Program-made: the position numbers and the translations under genes | Origin: Shewanella morhuae | GTDB taxonomy: Bacteria > Pseudomonadota > Gammaproteobacteria > Enterobacterales > Shewanellaceae | Length of the DNA: 64,000 bases | Reading direction: 5' to 3' | Assembly (NCBI RefSeq): GCF_900156405.1 | Contig: NZ_FTNN01000005.1 | Span: 44,785 to 108,784 of the forward strand | The notes under the pieces: generated by a model | The model's input: the letters and a program-made list of their open reading frames with translations, nothing else | Told to the model about the DNA's origin: nothing | Databases searched by the model: none | Shown: positions 1 to 9,018 of the stretch, piece by piece | Layout: every line of letters begins with the position of its first letter | How positions within the stretch are numbered: the stretch's first letter is position 1

Positions 1-117
1 GCAACTTCAAGGGGTTTGAATTTCACATATGGAGAACCAGCAACTTCAAGGGGTTTGAATTTCACATATGGGGAACAAGCAACTTCAAGGGGTTTGAACT
101 TCACATATGGAGAACCT
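1..117. repeat. 39-bp direct tandem repeat, three copies
   Basis: Three head-to-tail copies of a 39-bp unit (1-39, 40-78, 79-117) differ at only a few positions. The period is 13 codons, so the repeat is in frame within the minus-strand secreted-protein gene. There are no spacers, so it is not a CRISPR array. The array may continue beyond the left edge. Confidence 0.95.
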
Positions 118-191
118 TGAAGAGCAACACTATTTGCTACAAAACCAATTGAAGATAATAAAGTAACGGCTACTAGGATTCCTTTAATCAT
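1..191 (-). CDS. Secreted protein of 13-residue tandem repeats (partial, runs off window)
   Basis: Starting at the ATG at 191 (minus strand), a purine-rich GAGAGAG lies just upstream. The reading frame stays open to the window edge, so the C-terminus is missing. The first 23 residues look like a Sec signal peptide: MIKG, a hydrophobic core, then NSVA before a likely cleavage site. After LQ come three consecutive copies of a 13-residue unit, G/C-SPYVKFKPLEVA, encoded by 39-bp direct repeats at 1-39, 40-78 and 79-117. The second copy starts with Cys (TGT) where the others have Gly (GGT). A sigma-54-like promoter lies at 249-264. I do not recognise the family. The repeats and export signal suggest an extracellular, matrix or peptide-precursor role, which is inference only. 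Confidence 0.75.
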   Translation of the reverse strand, partial: MIKGILVAVTLLSSIGFVANSVALQGSPYVKFKPLEVACSPYVKFKPLEVAGSPYVKFKPLEV

Positions 192-248
192 TCTAATTCT
201 CTCTCAGGGTAGTTGATATTGATTTATTATTGACACTGATAGTACTAC

Positions 249-264
249 TGCACTTGTTGTGCCA
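249..264 (-). promoter_or_regulatory. Sigma-54 (RpoN)-type promoter for the repeat protein
   Basis: On the minus strand the sequence is TGGCACAACAAGTGCA. The RpoN consensus is TGGCAC-N5-TTGCA, so ten of eleven defined positions match with correct GG/GC spacing. Transcription would start near 238, about 47 nt before the ATG at 191. The site lies between the sensor gene stop (301) and the repeat-protein start, so the secreted protein could be transcribed independently. Confidence 0.5.
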
Positions 265-300
265 ATGTTGTAAATCGCAATCAAATTGAGAGTTAAATGA

Positions 301-3300
301 TTAGTTGATGTTGCTTTTTGTGTTTGGCTTTATCATGTCTTCTTGGAGTAACAGGGTAAATTCGGTCTCTTTTATGGCCTTACTAAAAATATAGCCTTGA
401 ATTTCTTCGCAGTTGAGCGCCCGTAAAATATTTAATTGTGCAGTCTGCTCTACGCCTTCACCTACCACTGATAGCCCCATGTTATGGGCGATAGTGATAA
501 TAGAATCGACCATTTTTAGATCGCGATCAGACTTATCAATATCGTCAACAAATGCTTTATCAATCTTTAACGTATGGATTGGGAAGCGTTTTAAGTATGA
601 GAGTGACGAGTACCCAGTACCAAAATCATCGAGTGCTAGACTCACGCCCATTTTAGCCAGTTGTTGCATGACAATAATTGCTGTTTCCGGCTGTTTAATG
701 ACGGTACCTTCAGTAATTTCTAATTCTAGATGACAAGCTGGCAGTTTAGTAAGTCTTAAAATTGACTCAATTCGTTGTTGAAGATCGGGGAGGGCAAATT
801 GACGTGACGATAAATTGACAGCAACCCTGCCGCTAAATATTCCTTGTTCCCGCCAATTCTGTGCGGCGAAACAGGCTTTACGTAATACAATTTCACCAAT
901 TTCAACAATTAAACCATTTTCTTCGGCTAGAGGAATAAAATCATTCGGTGGAATTAAACCATGTATTGGATGATTTAATCTAACCAAAGCCTCCATGCCA
1001 GTAATTTTACCGCGTTTAAGATCAATTTTAGGTTGATAATAAACTTCGAATAAATCTTCCTTTAAACCTTCACGAATTAAGGTTTCCACCTCTAATTGAC
1101 GAATAGCATGTTGGTTTAATGGCTCTGAATAAAACTGATAACAATTACCTCCTGCTGATTTAGCATGGTACATCGCGATATCAGCTTTTCTCAATAATGC
1201 TTGCTCGTTTTGCTCATCCTCCGGAAATAATACAATACCAATACTCAATCCTAAGACTAACAGTTCATGATTAATTTCAAAGGCTGGTTTTAGTCCTTCT
1301 ATAATACGACTTGCGATTGCTGCACTGGCATTTATATCTGAAATTTTATCGAGTACAATTGCAAACTCATCTCCACCTAATCGGTAAATGTTAGTATTTT
1401 TAGGCAGTAATGATTTTATACGCACTGAAACCTGTTGTAGTAATGTATCTCCAACCTGATGACCTAAGGAGTCATTAATACGTTTGAAATTATCAAGGTC
1501 GAGTACCATTAGAGCATGGGCTATTTCTTTATTGACTAAGTTACTTAAGGTGACTTGTAAATTTGAACGATTTGGGAGTCCTGTCAATACATCATTGTTT
1601 GTTAGTTTTCTAAGTTCTTCTTCTTGTTGTTTTCGTCTCGATATATCGGAAAAAATGCCAACATAGTGTGATAATTCACCTTGTTCATCATAGATGGCGT
1701 CGATAGTGAGTTCCATATTAAAGCGACTTTTGTCTCCTCTTATTGCTTCGACTTCATTTGCCCAGCGACCTTGTTGCTTCAACATGGTTCTGATTTGGGT
1801 GGAGAAGGTTTCAGGATATAAATCAAATGTGAGTACGTTGCCAATAAAATCAGTTCTGTTACGTAATGAAATCTTACAGCAAGCTTCATTAACTTCAACA
1901 AAGTGGTATTCGCTATCGAGTATAAACATGCCTTCCGAAATATTTTCAATTGCCTTTTCAAAGAGTTTTAGTTGCTCTTCTTTTTGTTTAAATTGACTAA
2001 TATTCTTAATCGTTCCGGTCATTCGCAGGGCATTATCTTTGTCATCACGTTCTACAATTTTGGCGCGGTCTAAGATCCATACCCAATTGTCGTCTTTACC
2101 TTTTACTCGGTATGCGGCTTCGAAATGATCTGTTTCACCATAAAAATGCTTATTGAGCGCTTCTCGAACACGTTCTTGATCCATTGGATGTATATTACTC
2201 TCTTCATCCGATTTACCCGAGCGATGTCCATCACGCGGAAATTCAAGTGCTCCCCAGATATTTGAGCGGAAAATGTTGCCAGTTTCTATATCCCAGTCCC
2301 ACATTTCATCACCACTTCCCCATAGGGAAAGCTTTAATCTTTCTTCGCTGAGCGCTATTTGGCGTTGAACCTCTCGTTTTCTTAAAATTGATTTTGTAAC
2401 CCCTAAAAATATTATTACTATAATAATGAAGTAAATTGACTTTGCTAATTTTGATAGCCACCAAGGTGGTGTAATTATAACTTTTAATTCTTTTACTGGA
2501 CCATTTATCTGCGTTAATGAATCAACTGCATAAACTTTGAAAATATACTCATCAGGTGATAAATTTGTATAGGTTGCTGAGTTTATTTTATTTGATGCTA
2601 TCCATTCATCTGATAGACCATCCATTTTATAGTAATAAGATGTAGTAGAGGGTTCTGATGTTGGTGAGTTAAATGTTATGGTGAATGGATAATCAGAGTA
2701 TTTTAGTTGTATACTCTTTGATTTACTTATTGAACCTTTGAAATACTCACCATCCCCAGCTATTACGGAGTTGAAAATACGTAATCCAGAGATGAAGGTC
2801 TCTGGTGGCTGTGCGTTTTTAATATGGTCTAAAATTATATCTTTAGATATCAAGCTTAAACCATCAATGCCCCCAAAAAAAATATTTTCATTATCAATGA
2901 CTACGCTACTTCTAGTATTATACTCGTATTGACTTCCATTATTTGTTGAAAAAATATAATTACTATCACCATCAATTAAAACAATTTGCCCCAGAGATGA
3001 TGCGAAAATGTAGTTGTCCAAAGTTAATATGGAGTAAACTTCTTTGTTGTCGGAGAATAATTTATTTGTTTTTTTACTAATAGGGTTGTACTTCTTAATT
3101 GCGGTTGAAGTGCCAAATATAATTTCATTTCTAAACTTTGTAATGCTATAGGTTAGTTCATCTGCTATTTTATTGGTTTCATTATCAGTGTAATGATATA
3201 GACCATTTTGGCTTGCTAAATAAATATTGGCATCTGAAATGTAAAGGATTTCAAAAACTGGATCTTTTTTATTAGTTGTAATTTTTTTTGAAATTAGATT

Positions 3301-4590
3301 ATCTTTTATGATTAAAGCTTTCCCTGAAGCGGTTCCAACTATAATGTTTTCATTGTTATTTATTAAGTCAATAGTTGTTATCTGTTCACCTTCTATTATG
3401 CTACTTATATTACCATTGTTATGTAAGAAAATTACACCTTTCTCATTTCCAATGTAAATTCCGTATTTTGTCATTACAGAGTTTTTATAGCCGGCAATGC
3501 CTGTTTGATAAGTTTTTATTAAATTCAAATTTGTGTCGTAACATCGAAGAATACTATCATCAGATGATATTAATATTTTGCTATCAAATGTTTTACTAAT
3601 GTGCCAAACATTATCCTTTATTAGGTCTGTGCTTAAAACAAGGTTGTTTGACTTTCTTATTATTTCAAACCCTTGATTGTTCATTCCGATAATGAGGTAG
3701 TCAGCCGTTGAAAATAGATATGTTTCCTTACTTTTTTCTTTCTCATCTACCGTTTTCCCAATCAGATAGGGTTCGTTATTTACCGAGTATATTTTGTTTT
3801 TATCTATTCCATAAATATCACTATTGGATCGACTTAATAAAGTATATTTGCTGTTTGATAATTTTAATATCCTTTTATCACTATAGGTGTAAAGTCCATT
3901 TTCTGTTGATATATATAGGATTTTATTTTCCTTTTCTATATCAAGTACGTTATCAATAATTTGCACCTTATTATTACTACTATTTATCCTGTAAAGCTTA
4001 CCATCATAACTTTTTATAAATATTTCATCACCAATGTTTACACTTTTCTTTACTTCGAAATATTCTTTTTCAATGTGCTCTAAGCTTAGAGATTTATTTT
4101 TTAAGTTGAGGCTAAGTATGCCCTTATTGGTTCCAACTAAAATCTCTTTAGTAAAGTCATTGTTGGATAAACTCCATATTTCACCATTTAAATATTCATT
4201 TTCCACATCGATAAATTTAAGTGATTCATCATTTCTATCATATATAGCAAGTCCTTTGTCAGTACCAACAAGTAGATCACCTTCTTCAGTGATTAGCAGG
4301 CTTCGAATAAAAGAGCTGGGTAAACCAGAAGCGCTATTATCAGCATAAAAGTGTTTAAACTCTTTTCCGTCGAACCGATTTAGTCCGTTAAGTGTGCCAA
4401 TCCAAATGTAGCCATCATTATCCGTAACGATAGACGTAACAGTGCTTTGGGAAAGCCCTTGCGGGACACCAAAAGATTGTGATTGGAGAATAATTGGGGA
4501 TTTGTCAGAAAAGGGAGATGCGTTTACGTCTTCGAATGCTTGCAAGCCAAAGAAAGCGAGCAAGACGATTTTAAAGAGTGCTTTAGGCAT
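301..4590 (-). CDS. Beta-propeller / Y_Y_Y sensor with PAS, GGDEF and EAL domains
   Basis: A 1429-residue predicted inner-membrane signalling protein for cyclic-di-GMP. Order: signal sequence (about 1-24); a long periplasmic region of Reg_prop-type propeller repeats (IWIGTLNGLNRF, LLVGTDKGLAIY); a Y_Y_Y-like domain near 640-705; one membrane helix near 712-732; two PAS/PAC domains (about 750-870 and 880-995); GGDEF with intact GGDEF near 1072; EAL with EAL near 1200 and the DDFGTGYSS loop near 1320. Both output motifs look intact, so it could make and/or degrade c-di-GMP; which dominates cannot be told. The propeller part is visibly more AT-rich than the GGDEF/EAL part, which suggests a mosaic origin. 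The ligand is unknown. Confidence 0.88.
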   Translation of the reverse strand: MPKALFKIVLLAFFGLQAFEDVNASPFSDKSPIILQSQSFGVPQGLSQSTVTSIVTDNDGYIWIGTLNGLNRFDGKEFKHFYADNSASGLPSSFIRSLLITEEGDLLVGTDKGLAIYDRNDESLKFIDVENEYLNGEIWSLSNNDFTKEILVGTNKGILSLNLKNKSLSLEHIEKEYFEVKKSVNIGDEIFIKSYDGKLYRINSSNNKVQIIDNVLDIEKENKILYISTENGLYTYSDKRILKLSNSKYTLLSRSNSDIYGIDKNKIYSVNNEPYLIGKTVDEKEKSKETYLFSTADYLIIGMNNQGFEIIRKSNNLVLSTDLIKDNVWHISKTFDSKILISSDDSILRCYDTNLNLIKTYQTGIAGYKNSVMTKYGIYIGNEKGVIFLHNNGNISSIIEGEQITTIDLINNNENIIVGTASGKALIIKDNLISKKITTNKKDPVFEILYISDANIYLASQNGLYHYTDNETNKIADELTYSITKFRNEIIFGTSTAIKKYNPISKKTNKLFSDNKEVYSILTLDNYIFASSLGQIVLIDGDSNYIFSTNNGSQYEYNTRSSVVIDNENIFFGGIDGLSLISKDIILDHIKNAQPPETFISGLRIFNSVIAGDGEYFKGSISKSKSIQLKYSDYPFTITFNSPTSEPSTTSYYYKMDGLSDEWIASNKINSATYTNLSPDEYIFKVYAVDSLTQINGPVKELKVIITPPWWLSKLAKSIYFIIIVIIFLGVTKSILRKREVQRQIALSEERLKLSLWGSGDEMWDWDIETGNIFRSNIWGALEFPRDGHRSGKSDEESNIHPMDQERVREALNKHFYGETDHFEAAYRVKGKDDNWVWILDRAKIVERDDKDNALRMTGTIKNISQFKQKEEQLKLFEKAIENISEGMFILDSEYHFVEVNEACCKISLRNRTDFIGNVLTFDLYPETFSTQIRTMLKQQGRWANEVEAIRGDKSRFNMELTIDAIYDEQGELSHYVGIFSDISRRKQQEEELRKLTNNDVLTGLPNRSNLQVTLSNLVNKEIAHALMVLDLDNFKRINDSLGHQVGDTLLQQVSVRIKSLLPKNTNIYRLGGDEFAIVLDKISDINASAAIASRIIEGLKPAFEINHELLVLGLSIGIVLFPEDEQNEQALLRKADIAMYHAKSAGGNCYQFYSEPLNQHAIRQLEVETLIREGLKEDLFEVYYQPKIDLKRGKITGMEALVRLNHPIHGLIPPNDFIPLAEENGLIVEIGEIVLRKACFAAQNWREQGIFSGRVAVNLSSRQFALPDLQQRIESILRLTKLPACHLELEITEGTVIKQPETAIIVMQQLAKMGVSLALDDFGTGYSSLSYLKRFPIHTLKIDKAFVDDIDKSDRDLKMVDSIITIAHNMGLSVVGEGVEQTAQLNILRALNCEEIQGYIFSKAIKETEFTLLLQEDMIKPNTKSNIN

Positions 4591-4770
4591 AGTATTTGTT
4601 CTTATTATCCGATGATGCCATGAAACAATTGTGTTACATCACTTTTCCAGAAAGTGAGGGTTTTGTCAAAGTGCAGTTTGCATAAAATTCTTTAATAGCA
4701 CGTGGATGCGGTAAAATTGTTCAATTAATATGTGATAAAACATGGGTTAACCACGTTTTACATCAGTATT

Positions 4771-4804
4771 ATGCCCAACAGTGATAGATACGACTATCGT
4801 TGGG
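4771..4804 (-). terminator. Stem-loop downstream of the M16 protease gene
   Basis: A dyad of GCCCAAC and GTTGGGC arms, continued by GATAG/CTATC, lies about 70 bp past the stop of the minus-strand protease gene. There is no strong U-run, so it may be a 3'-end stabilising hairpin rather than a classical terminator. Confidence 0.45.
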
Positions 4805-4871
4805 CTGATTAGTAGCGGTTTTGTTTGTTTATTTAAAATAGTGAACAAATATGTGGGTAAAAGTAATTTGT

Positions 4872-7661
4872 TTAAAAATTAAACTTTTCCGCTATTTGCT
4901 TGAAAGTCTTGAGATCGGTAATCATTTTTTCTGATAGCAGTGGTGCCTGGGTTTTATGTTCTTCACCAGTGCTAAATAAGACTAAGCGGTCACTGTGTTT
5001 AGTGCGCATTCTACGCATCATAAATTTCAGCAAATCGGTACGGGTGAGTTTAGCTATCTCATCGACAACAATTTCTCTTTGGTTAAATTGATAATCTCTA
5101 TTGCCGACACTGACCCAATAACGCTGACTACGCGTTTTTAGATTCGCATCATGCTCCATTATCTGGCTAATTAAACCTACTTTAGTGCTTTCCCATTCTT
5201 CGTTGGTGATTTGCATCACCGCATAATTAAAGTCGGCAATAAACTCATCGATTGCTTCTAATAAATGCAATGGACCTGTTGTGGGTGACTGTATATAAAA
5301 AATGAGTCCAGGATGACGATTGAGTGGCAGATAACCTGTCCCGACCATATAACCTAATTGCTTTTCAGTACGCAGTTCATGAAAAAAAGTGGATGACATA
5401 GTGTGATTAAGTAAGCTAAATAGCGCCATTTTATCTGGCGTTGCCACGGCCGATTGGTAATACACTATGATTGCGCTATCTTGATGATCTATGCTGAGCT
5501 CCCTTAGCAATGTGCCTTGGCCGGTTAAATTTACTAATTCTCTAGTGGACTCAGCGCTTGGCGTCGAAACTAAGGATAAAATGTGCTCTAAACGTTTGCC
5601 GAGTGCTTGAGCTTCAGAAACTAACCAATCTCCATAGACTAAACCTTCGAGGTAAATTTTTTCGTAAAAGGCACGTACATGGTCATGTAAATCTTCAAGG
5701 CTAATGTCTTCTAGCATTTGTGCCATGCGAGCTGGCTCATAACTGCTTTTTTGTAGCGTGACAGTGAGACTCGTAAACAATTGTGAAATGGGTTTAGCTT
5801 GGGCCATATTCTGCCAGCTGCGCAGTAATTGAGATTTAATCAGCGCAAAACGATCTTCAGTAAAATTACGCTCCCTTGCTTTATCAATTAACAAAGTTAG
5901 TAGAGTTTCTTGATTGCCCGTAAAACCAGATAAATGCAGTGTGATCCCGCCTTGATGCGGATAAATATTGTAACTTAAGCCTGCTACCTCAGCCTGATAG
6001 GTTGGCTCGGTCAAATAATCTAGCAGCATTTCAACATATAAGCGGGTGAGGGCGGCATGCTTTGGTGTTTTACTCGCTTGTTCTGAATCCAGTGATAAAT
6101 ACATGTGACCTTTCGGCACATTAAACTCATCATCTTTCTTATGCCAAATACGGTATCCAGTCGATTCTGCGACGATCACAGGAACATCTACATCGCTCTT
6201 ATCTGGCCTGGGAATCGAGTCTGCTACGATAAAAGGGTTAGGCGTAGGAAGTTGTAATTCATGACGAATATGCTTAACTTGCCAGCGAGCAAGAGATTGT
6301 GCAGCAATTGTGCTGACTTTATAAGGTGTGTGATACCAGTTCGCTTTACGATCTGTCTTAACCGATTGCGCGATAAGCTGTAGACGCATGTTCGATGGCG
6401 TCATTAACTCAAGTAACTCGATAGTCTCGGGGATATCGAGTCCATCCATGCGGTAGTCACCAAAGACTAAATCTTCAACGTCATAATGATGCATATTGAT
6501 GCTGAGATGGCTGGCTAAATCGAGTGATTTTACTTGTTCTTGATAACGAAATGCCATTTTAAGTAAATTTGCGCGTTCTAAATAACGCCACTCATCTAAC
6601 CCTTGGGTTTTGATGAGTTCAATGTACTCAAAACAACAACTGATAATCTCATCAAGATTCGCCAGTCCCTTATCGGTTAACTGCAAGCCGATACTGTAAT
6701 CTTTAAAGTTATACCCGTTTACGCCACCACCCGCAGACAAGTTATTCACCAGTCCTTGCTCTTTAAGATAGGACAACAGACTACCTTGGCTCTCATTACC
6801 TAAAATATGGCTGATATAAGTCAAAGGTTTACGTTTGTAGTAGTGGTCAATCCCAGGGAAATTAAAACTGATACTTAAGCGTTTTTGTTCTTTAAGCGGC
6901 ACAATGTTGATTTGTGTTAATAGTTCTTTTTCAGAAAAAATAGGCACTTGAGGATAGTTTTTAACTAAGTCTAGGTTCTGTATGCCACTAAAGTAATGGT
7001 TTGCTAAGTCTTGTAATTCATCAAGAGAAAGTGGCGCGACTAAGCACAGTGTCATTAAGTTGGCACTGTAATGGCTTTGGTAAAAGTTGAGTAATTCGCT
7101 ACGGACTTGCGCTTGTTCACCGCCTAAGGTGACTAAATTCCCTACGGAGAATTTTGAAAAAGGGTGGAGCGGGTTAACGGTTTCTTTTAGCACTTGATAG
7201 GTTCGGCGGATATCATCTTTGAGCTTTAAACTAAATTCAGATTCAATGGCTTGGCGTTCTCTATCCACTAATTCTAAATCAAATTTAGGTGCGATAAAAA
7301 ACTGGCTAAATCTGTCTAAAGAATCTGCAAACACATCTTCATTGATGGTGAAAAAAAAGTTAGTGTGTTCAGTGCCTGTCCAAGCATTATTACTGCCGCC
7401 ATGCTGATTGATAAAAGCGTGATACTCGCCTGAGTCAGGGAACTTCTCTGTGCCAAGAAAGAGCATATGCTCTAAAAAGTGCGCCATGCCGGGTCTATCT
7501 GCGGGATCATCGAAATGACCTACGCCTACAGCCATGGACGCCGCTGCTTGGCTAGCATCTTGATCTTCAACTAATAGCACCCTAAGCGCGTTATCTAACA
7601 CGAGATAACGGTACTGACGATGATCATTAGGACTTTTATAAATGGACTGAGAGGCTTGCAA
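4872..7661 (-). CDS. Insulinase-family (M16A) zinc metalloprotease
   Basis: A 929-residue protein with the inverted zinc motif HFLEH at 61-65 (HXXEH) and the downstream glutamate region ERQAIESEF near 137-145, as in pitrilysin/insulysin. Length fits the four-domain M16A family, which degrades peptides inside a closed chamber. I see no signal peptide, unlike E. coli pitrilysin, so a cytosolic or membrane-associated location is more likely. It is divergent from sixA, with a shared 169-bp promoter region. The ATG at 7661 is the only reasonable start, because the conserved N-terminal domain begins within 20 residues. Confidence 0.9.
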   Translation of the reverse strand: MQASQSIYKSPNDHRQYRYLVLDNALRVLLVEDQDASQAAASMAVGVGHFDDPADRPGMAHFLEHMLFLGTEKFPDSGEYHAFINQHGGSNNAWTGTEHTNFFFTINEDVFADSLDRFSQFFIAPKFDLELVDRERQAIESEFSLKLKDDIRRTYQVLKETVNPLHPFSKFSVGNLVTLGGEQAQVRSELLNFYQSHYSANLMTLCLVAPLSLDELQDLANHYFSGIQNLDLVKNYPQVPIFSEKELLTQINIVPLKEQKRLSISFNFPGIDHYYKRKPLTYISHILGNESQGSLLSYLKEQGLVNNLSAGGGVNGYNFKDYSIGLQLTDKGLANLDEIISCCFEYIELIKTQGLDEWRYLERANLLKMAFRYQEQVKSLDLASHLSINMHHYDVEDLVFGDYRMDGLDIPETIELLELMTPSNMRLQLIAQSVKTDRKANWYHTPYKVSTIAAQSLARWQVKHIRHELQLPTPNPFIVADSIPRPDKSDVDVPVIVAESTGYRIWHKKDDEFNVPKGHMYLSLDSEQASKTPKHAALTRLYVEMLLDYLTEPTYQAEVAGLSYNIYPHQGGITLHLSGFTGNQETLLTLLIDKARERNFTEDRFALIKSQLLRSWQNMAQAKPISQLFTSLTVTLQKSSYEPARMAQMLEDISLEDLHDHVRAFYEKIYLEGLVYGDWLVSEAQALGKRLEHILSLVSTPSAESTRELVNLTGQGTLLRELSIDHQDSAIIVYYQSAVATPDKMALFSLLNHTMSSTFFHELRTEKQLGYMVGTGYLPLNRHPGLIFYIQSPTTGPLHLLEAIDEFIADFNYAVMQITNEEWESTKVGLISQIMEHDANLKTRSQRYWVSVGNRDYQFNQREIVVDEIAKLTRTDLLKFMMRRMRTKHSDRLVLFSTGEEHKTQAPLLSEKMITDLKTFKQIAEKFNF

Positions 7662-7830
7662 AGAGAGACTCCGATAACGATAGCTTGATATATATTGATA
7701 GCCTTAACGGTTTTTAGCAAATATCTCTTGTATTTATCGACTAAAGATTAAGTCTTACATGGTTTGTTGAAATGAGTTTTAGGGCTACAATTGGGATAAA
7801 ACAAAAACACATGTGAGTCGCGAGATAAGT

Positions 7831-8301
7831 ATGCAGCTATTTTTGATGAGACATGGTGACGCAGGATTTAATGCGCAGTCTGATAGAGACAGAACGCTAA
7901 CCGACGTAGGTAGGCACCACACCGTTTTGATGAGTAACTGGTTAGCGCGCAGTGTGACTGATTTCGATCTTGTTTTAGTGAGTCCTTACTTACGTGCACA
8001 GCAAACTTGGCAGGAGCTAAGTCAGCATTTTCCTGAGCCGCGTAAATGGTTAGTCGCTGACGACCTTGTCCCCGCTGGCGATCCTGCGAATGTGGCCGCT
8101 TTGGTGGTTGCCTACGCTGAGTTATACAAGGCCGATAAGGTGCTAGTGATTGCTCACATGCCGTTATTGGGCTACTTAGTCAGTGAGTTAGTCGCCGGTG
8201 TGGAACCGCCTTTATTTGCGACATCGGGTATTACGCTTATTGATAAACATGCTGAGCAAGCTTCAATCGTTTGGCAGCATGCGCCCCACAGTATTAGCTA
8301 G
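7831..8301 (+). CDS. sixA: Phosphohistidine phosphatase SixA
   Basis: A 156-residue single-domain histidine phosphatase with the catalytic RHG motif at the N-terminus (MQLFLMRHGDAG) and a later His in VIAHMPLLG. In E. coli SixA removes phosphate from histidine phosphocarrier domains (ArcB, nitrogen PTS). The ATG at 7831 is preferred over an upstream GTG at 7813 because RHG then falls at residues 8-10, as usual. It is followed by a rho-independent terminator. Confidence 0.88.
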   Translation: MQLFLMRHGDAGFNAQSDRDRTLTDVGRHHTVLMSNWLARSVTDFDLVLVSPYLRAQQTWQELSQHFPEPRKWLVADDLVPAGDPANVAALVVAYAELYKADKVLVIAHMPLLGYLVSELVAGVEPPLFATSGITLIDKHAEQASIVWQHAPHSIS

Positions 8302-8322
8302 TCTAGATTTATGTCTCTATCA

Positions 8323-8358
8323 CAAAAAAACGGTCCACTTAATGGGGCCGTTTGTTTT
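8323..8358 (+). terminator. Rho-independent terminator after sixA
   Basis: AAACGGTCC and GGGGCCGTTT arms around a short loop, with an upstream A-run and a downstream GTTTTTG tract, lie 22 bp after the sixA stop. It probably acts in both directions toward the convergent smrB. Confidence 0.75.
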
Positions 8359-8406
8359 TGCTAACCCCCTAAACCTGCAACGTTGATATCTAAAGCCGAT
8401 AGCAAG

Positions 8407-8937
8407 TTACCGTCGATGCGGCAGTTCCCCAATATCTATCAGCACTAATAGCGCTGCGTCGCCGCCCCATTCTTTAGGGGCTTGGTGGAAAGCTTTTACC
8501 ATAGGATGCTGTACTAACCACATGGGGACTTGCTGTTTCAATATGCCGCTGCCGTAACCATGCATAATGCAGCAACACAAGCTTTGCTGTTTTACGCAGG
8601 CTTGGATCAGGGCCGCTAATTCAAGTTTGGCTTCTGATTGGCGATAGCCATGTAAGTCCAGCAGTAAATCTGGTTGGTAGTCCCCACGTCTAAGGCGTTT
8701 GAGTTCTATGCTATCAACACCATCTTCTAGCCAACGCATCGGTCCATGTACTGGCAGTAATGGTTGATAAGTATCTGAGAAATAACTGTTAGCATGCAGT
8801 TGCTGCTCTTTCAGTTCGATTTCTTGTTTGGTTTTTAAGGGCGTGCCGAAGTGTCGCTTATTTTGGCTGATAGGCTTAATCCCATCAATAAGCTTTGAAA
8901 ACATCGCCAAACCTTCATTGTCATCGTCTTTATTCAT
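8407..8937 (-). CDS. smrB: Smr-domain endonuclease SmrB (ribosome rescue factor)
   Basis: A 176-residue protein with a C-terminal Smr domain: DLHGYRQSEA (the DLHG motif) and HGYGSGIL (the HGxG motif), with a basic/acidic N-terminal extension starting MNKDDD. In E. coli SmrB cleaves mRNA between collided ribosomes. The ATG at 8937 is chosen over an upstream TTG because it reproduces the length I know for Shewanella SmrB. It is divergent from prmB, the arrangement usual in gammaproteobacteria. Confidence 0.9.
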   Translation of the reverse strand: MNKDDDNEGLAMFSKLIDGIKPISQNKRHFGTPLKTKQEIELKEQQLHANSYFSDTYQPLLPVHGPMRWLEDGVDSIELKRLRRGDYQPDLLLDLHGYRQSEAKLELAALIQACVKQQSLCCCIMHGYGSGILKQQVPMWLVQHPMVKAFHQAPKEWGGDAALLVLIDIGELPHRR

Positions 8938-9018
8938 GGCGGGTATTCTATTGAATCCTATGGTTTCTGAATAGAGTTCAGTTACAATGTTTTGCGAACA
9001 AATTAGCAGGAGCACGTT

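Noticed and set aside
1-117. Direct repeats resembling a CRISPR array
   Set aside because: The copies are contiguous without spacers and are in frame with a signal-peptide-bearing reading frame.
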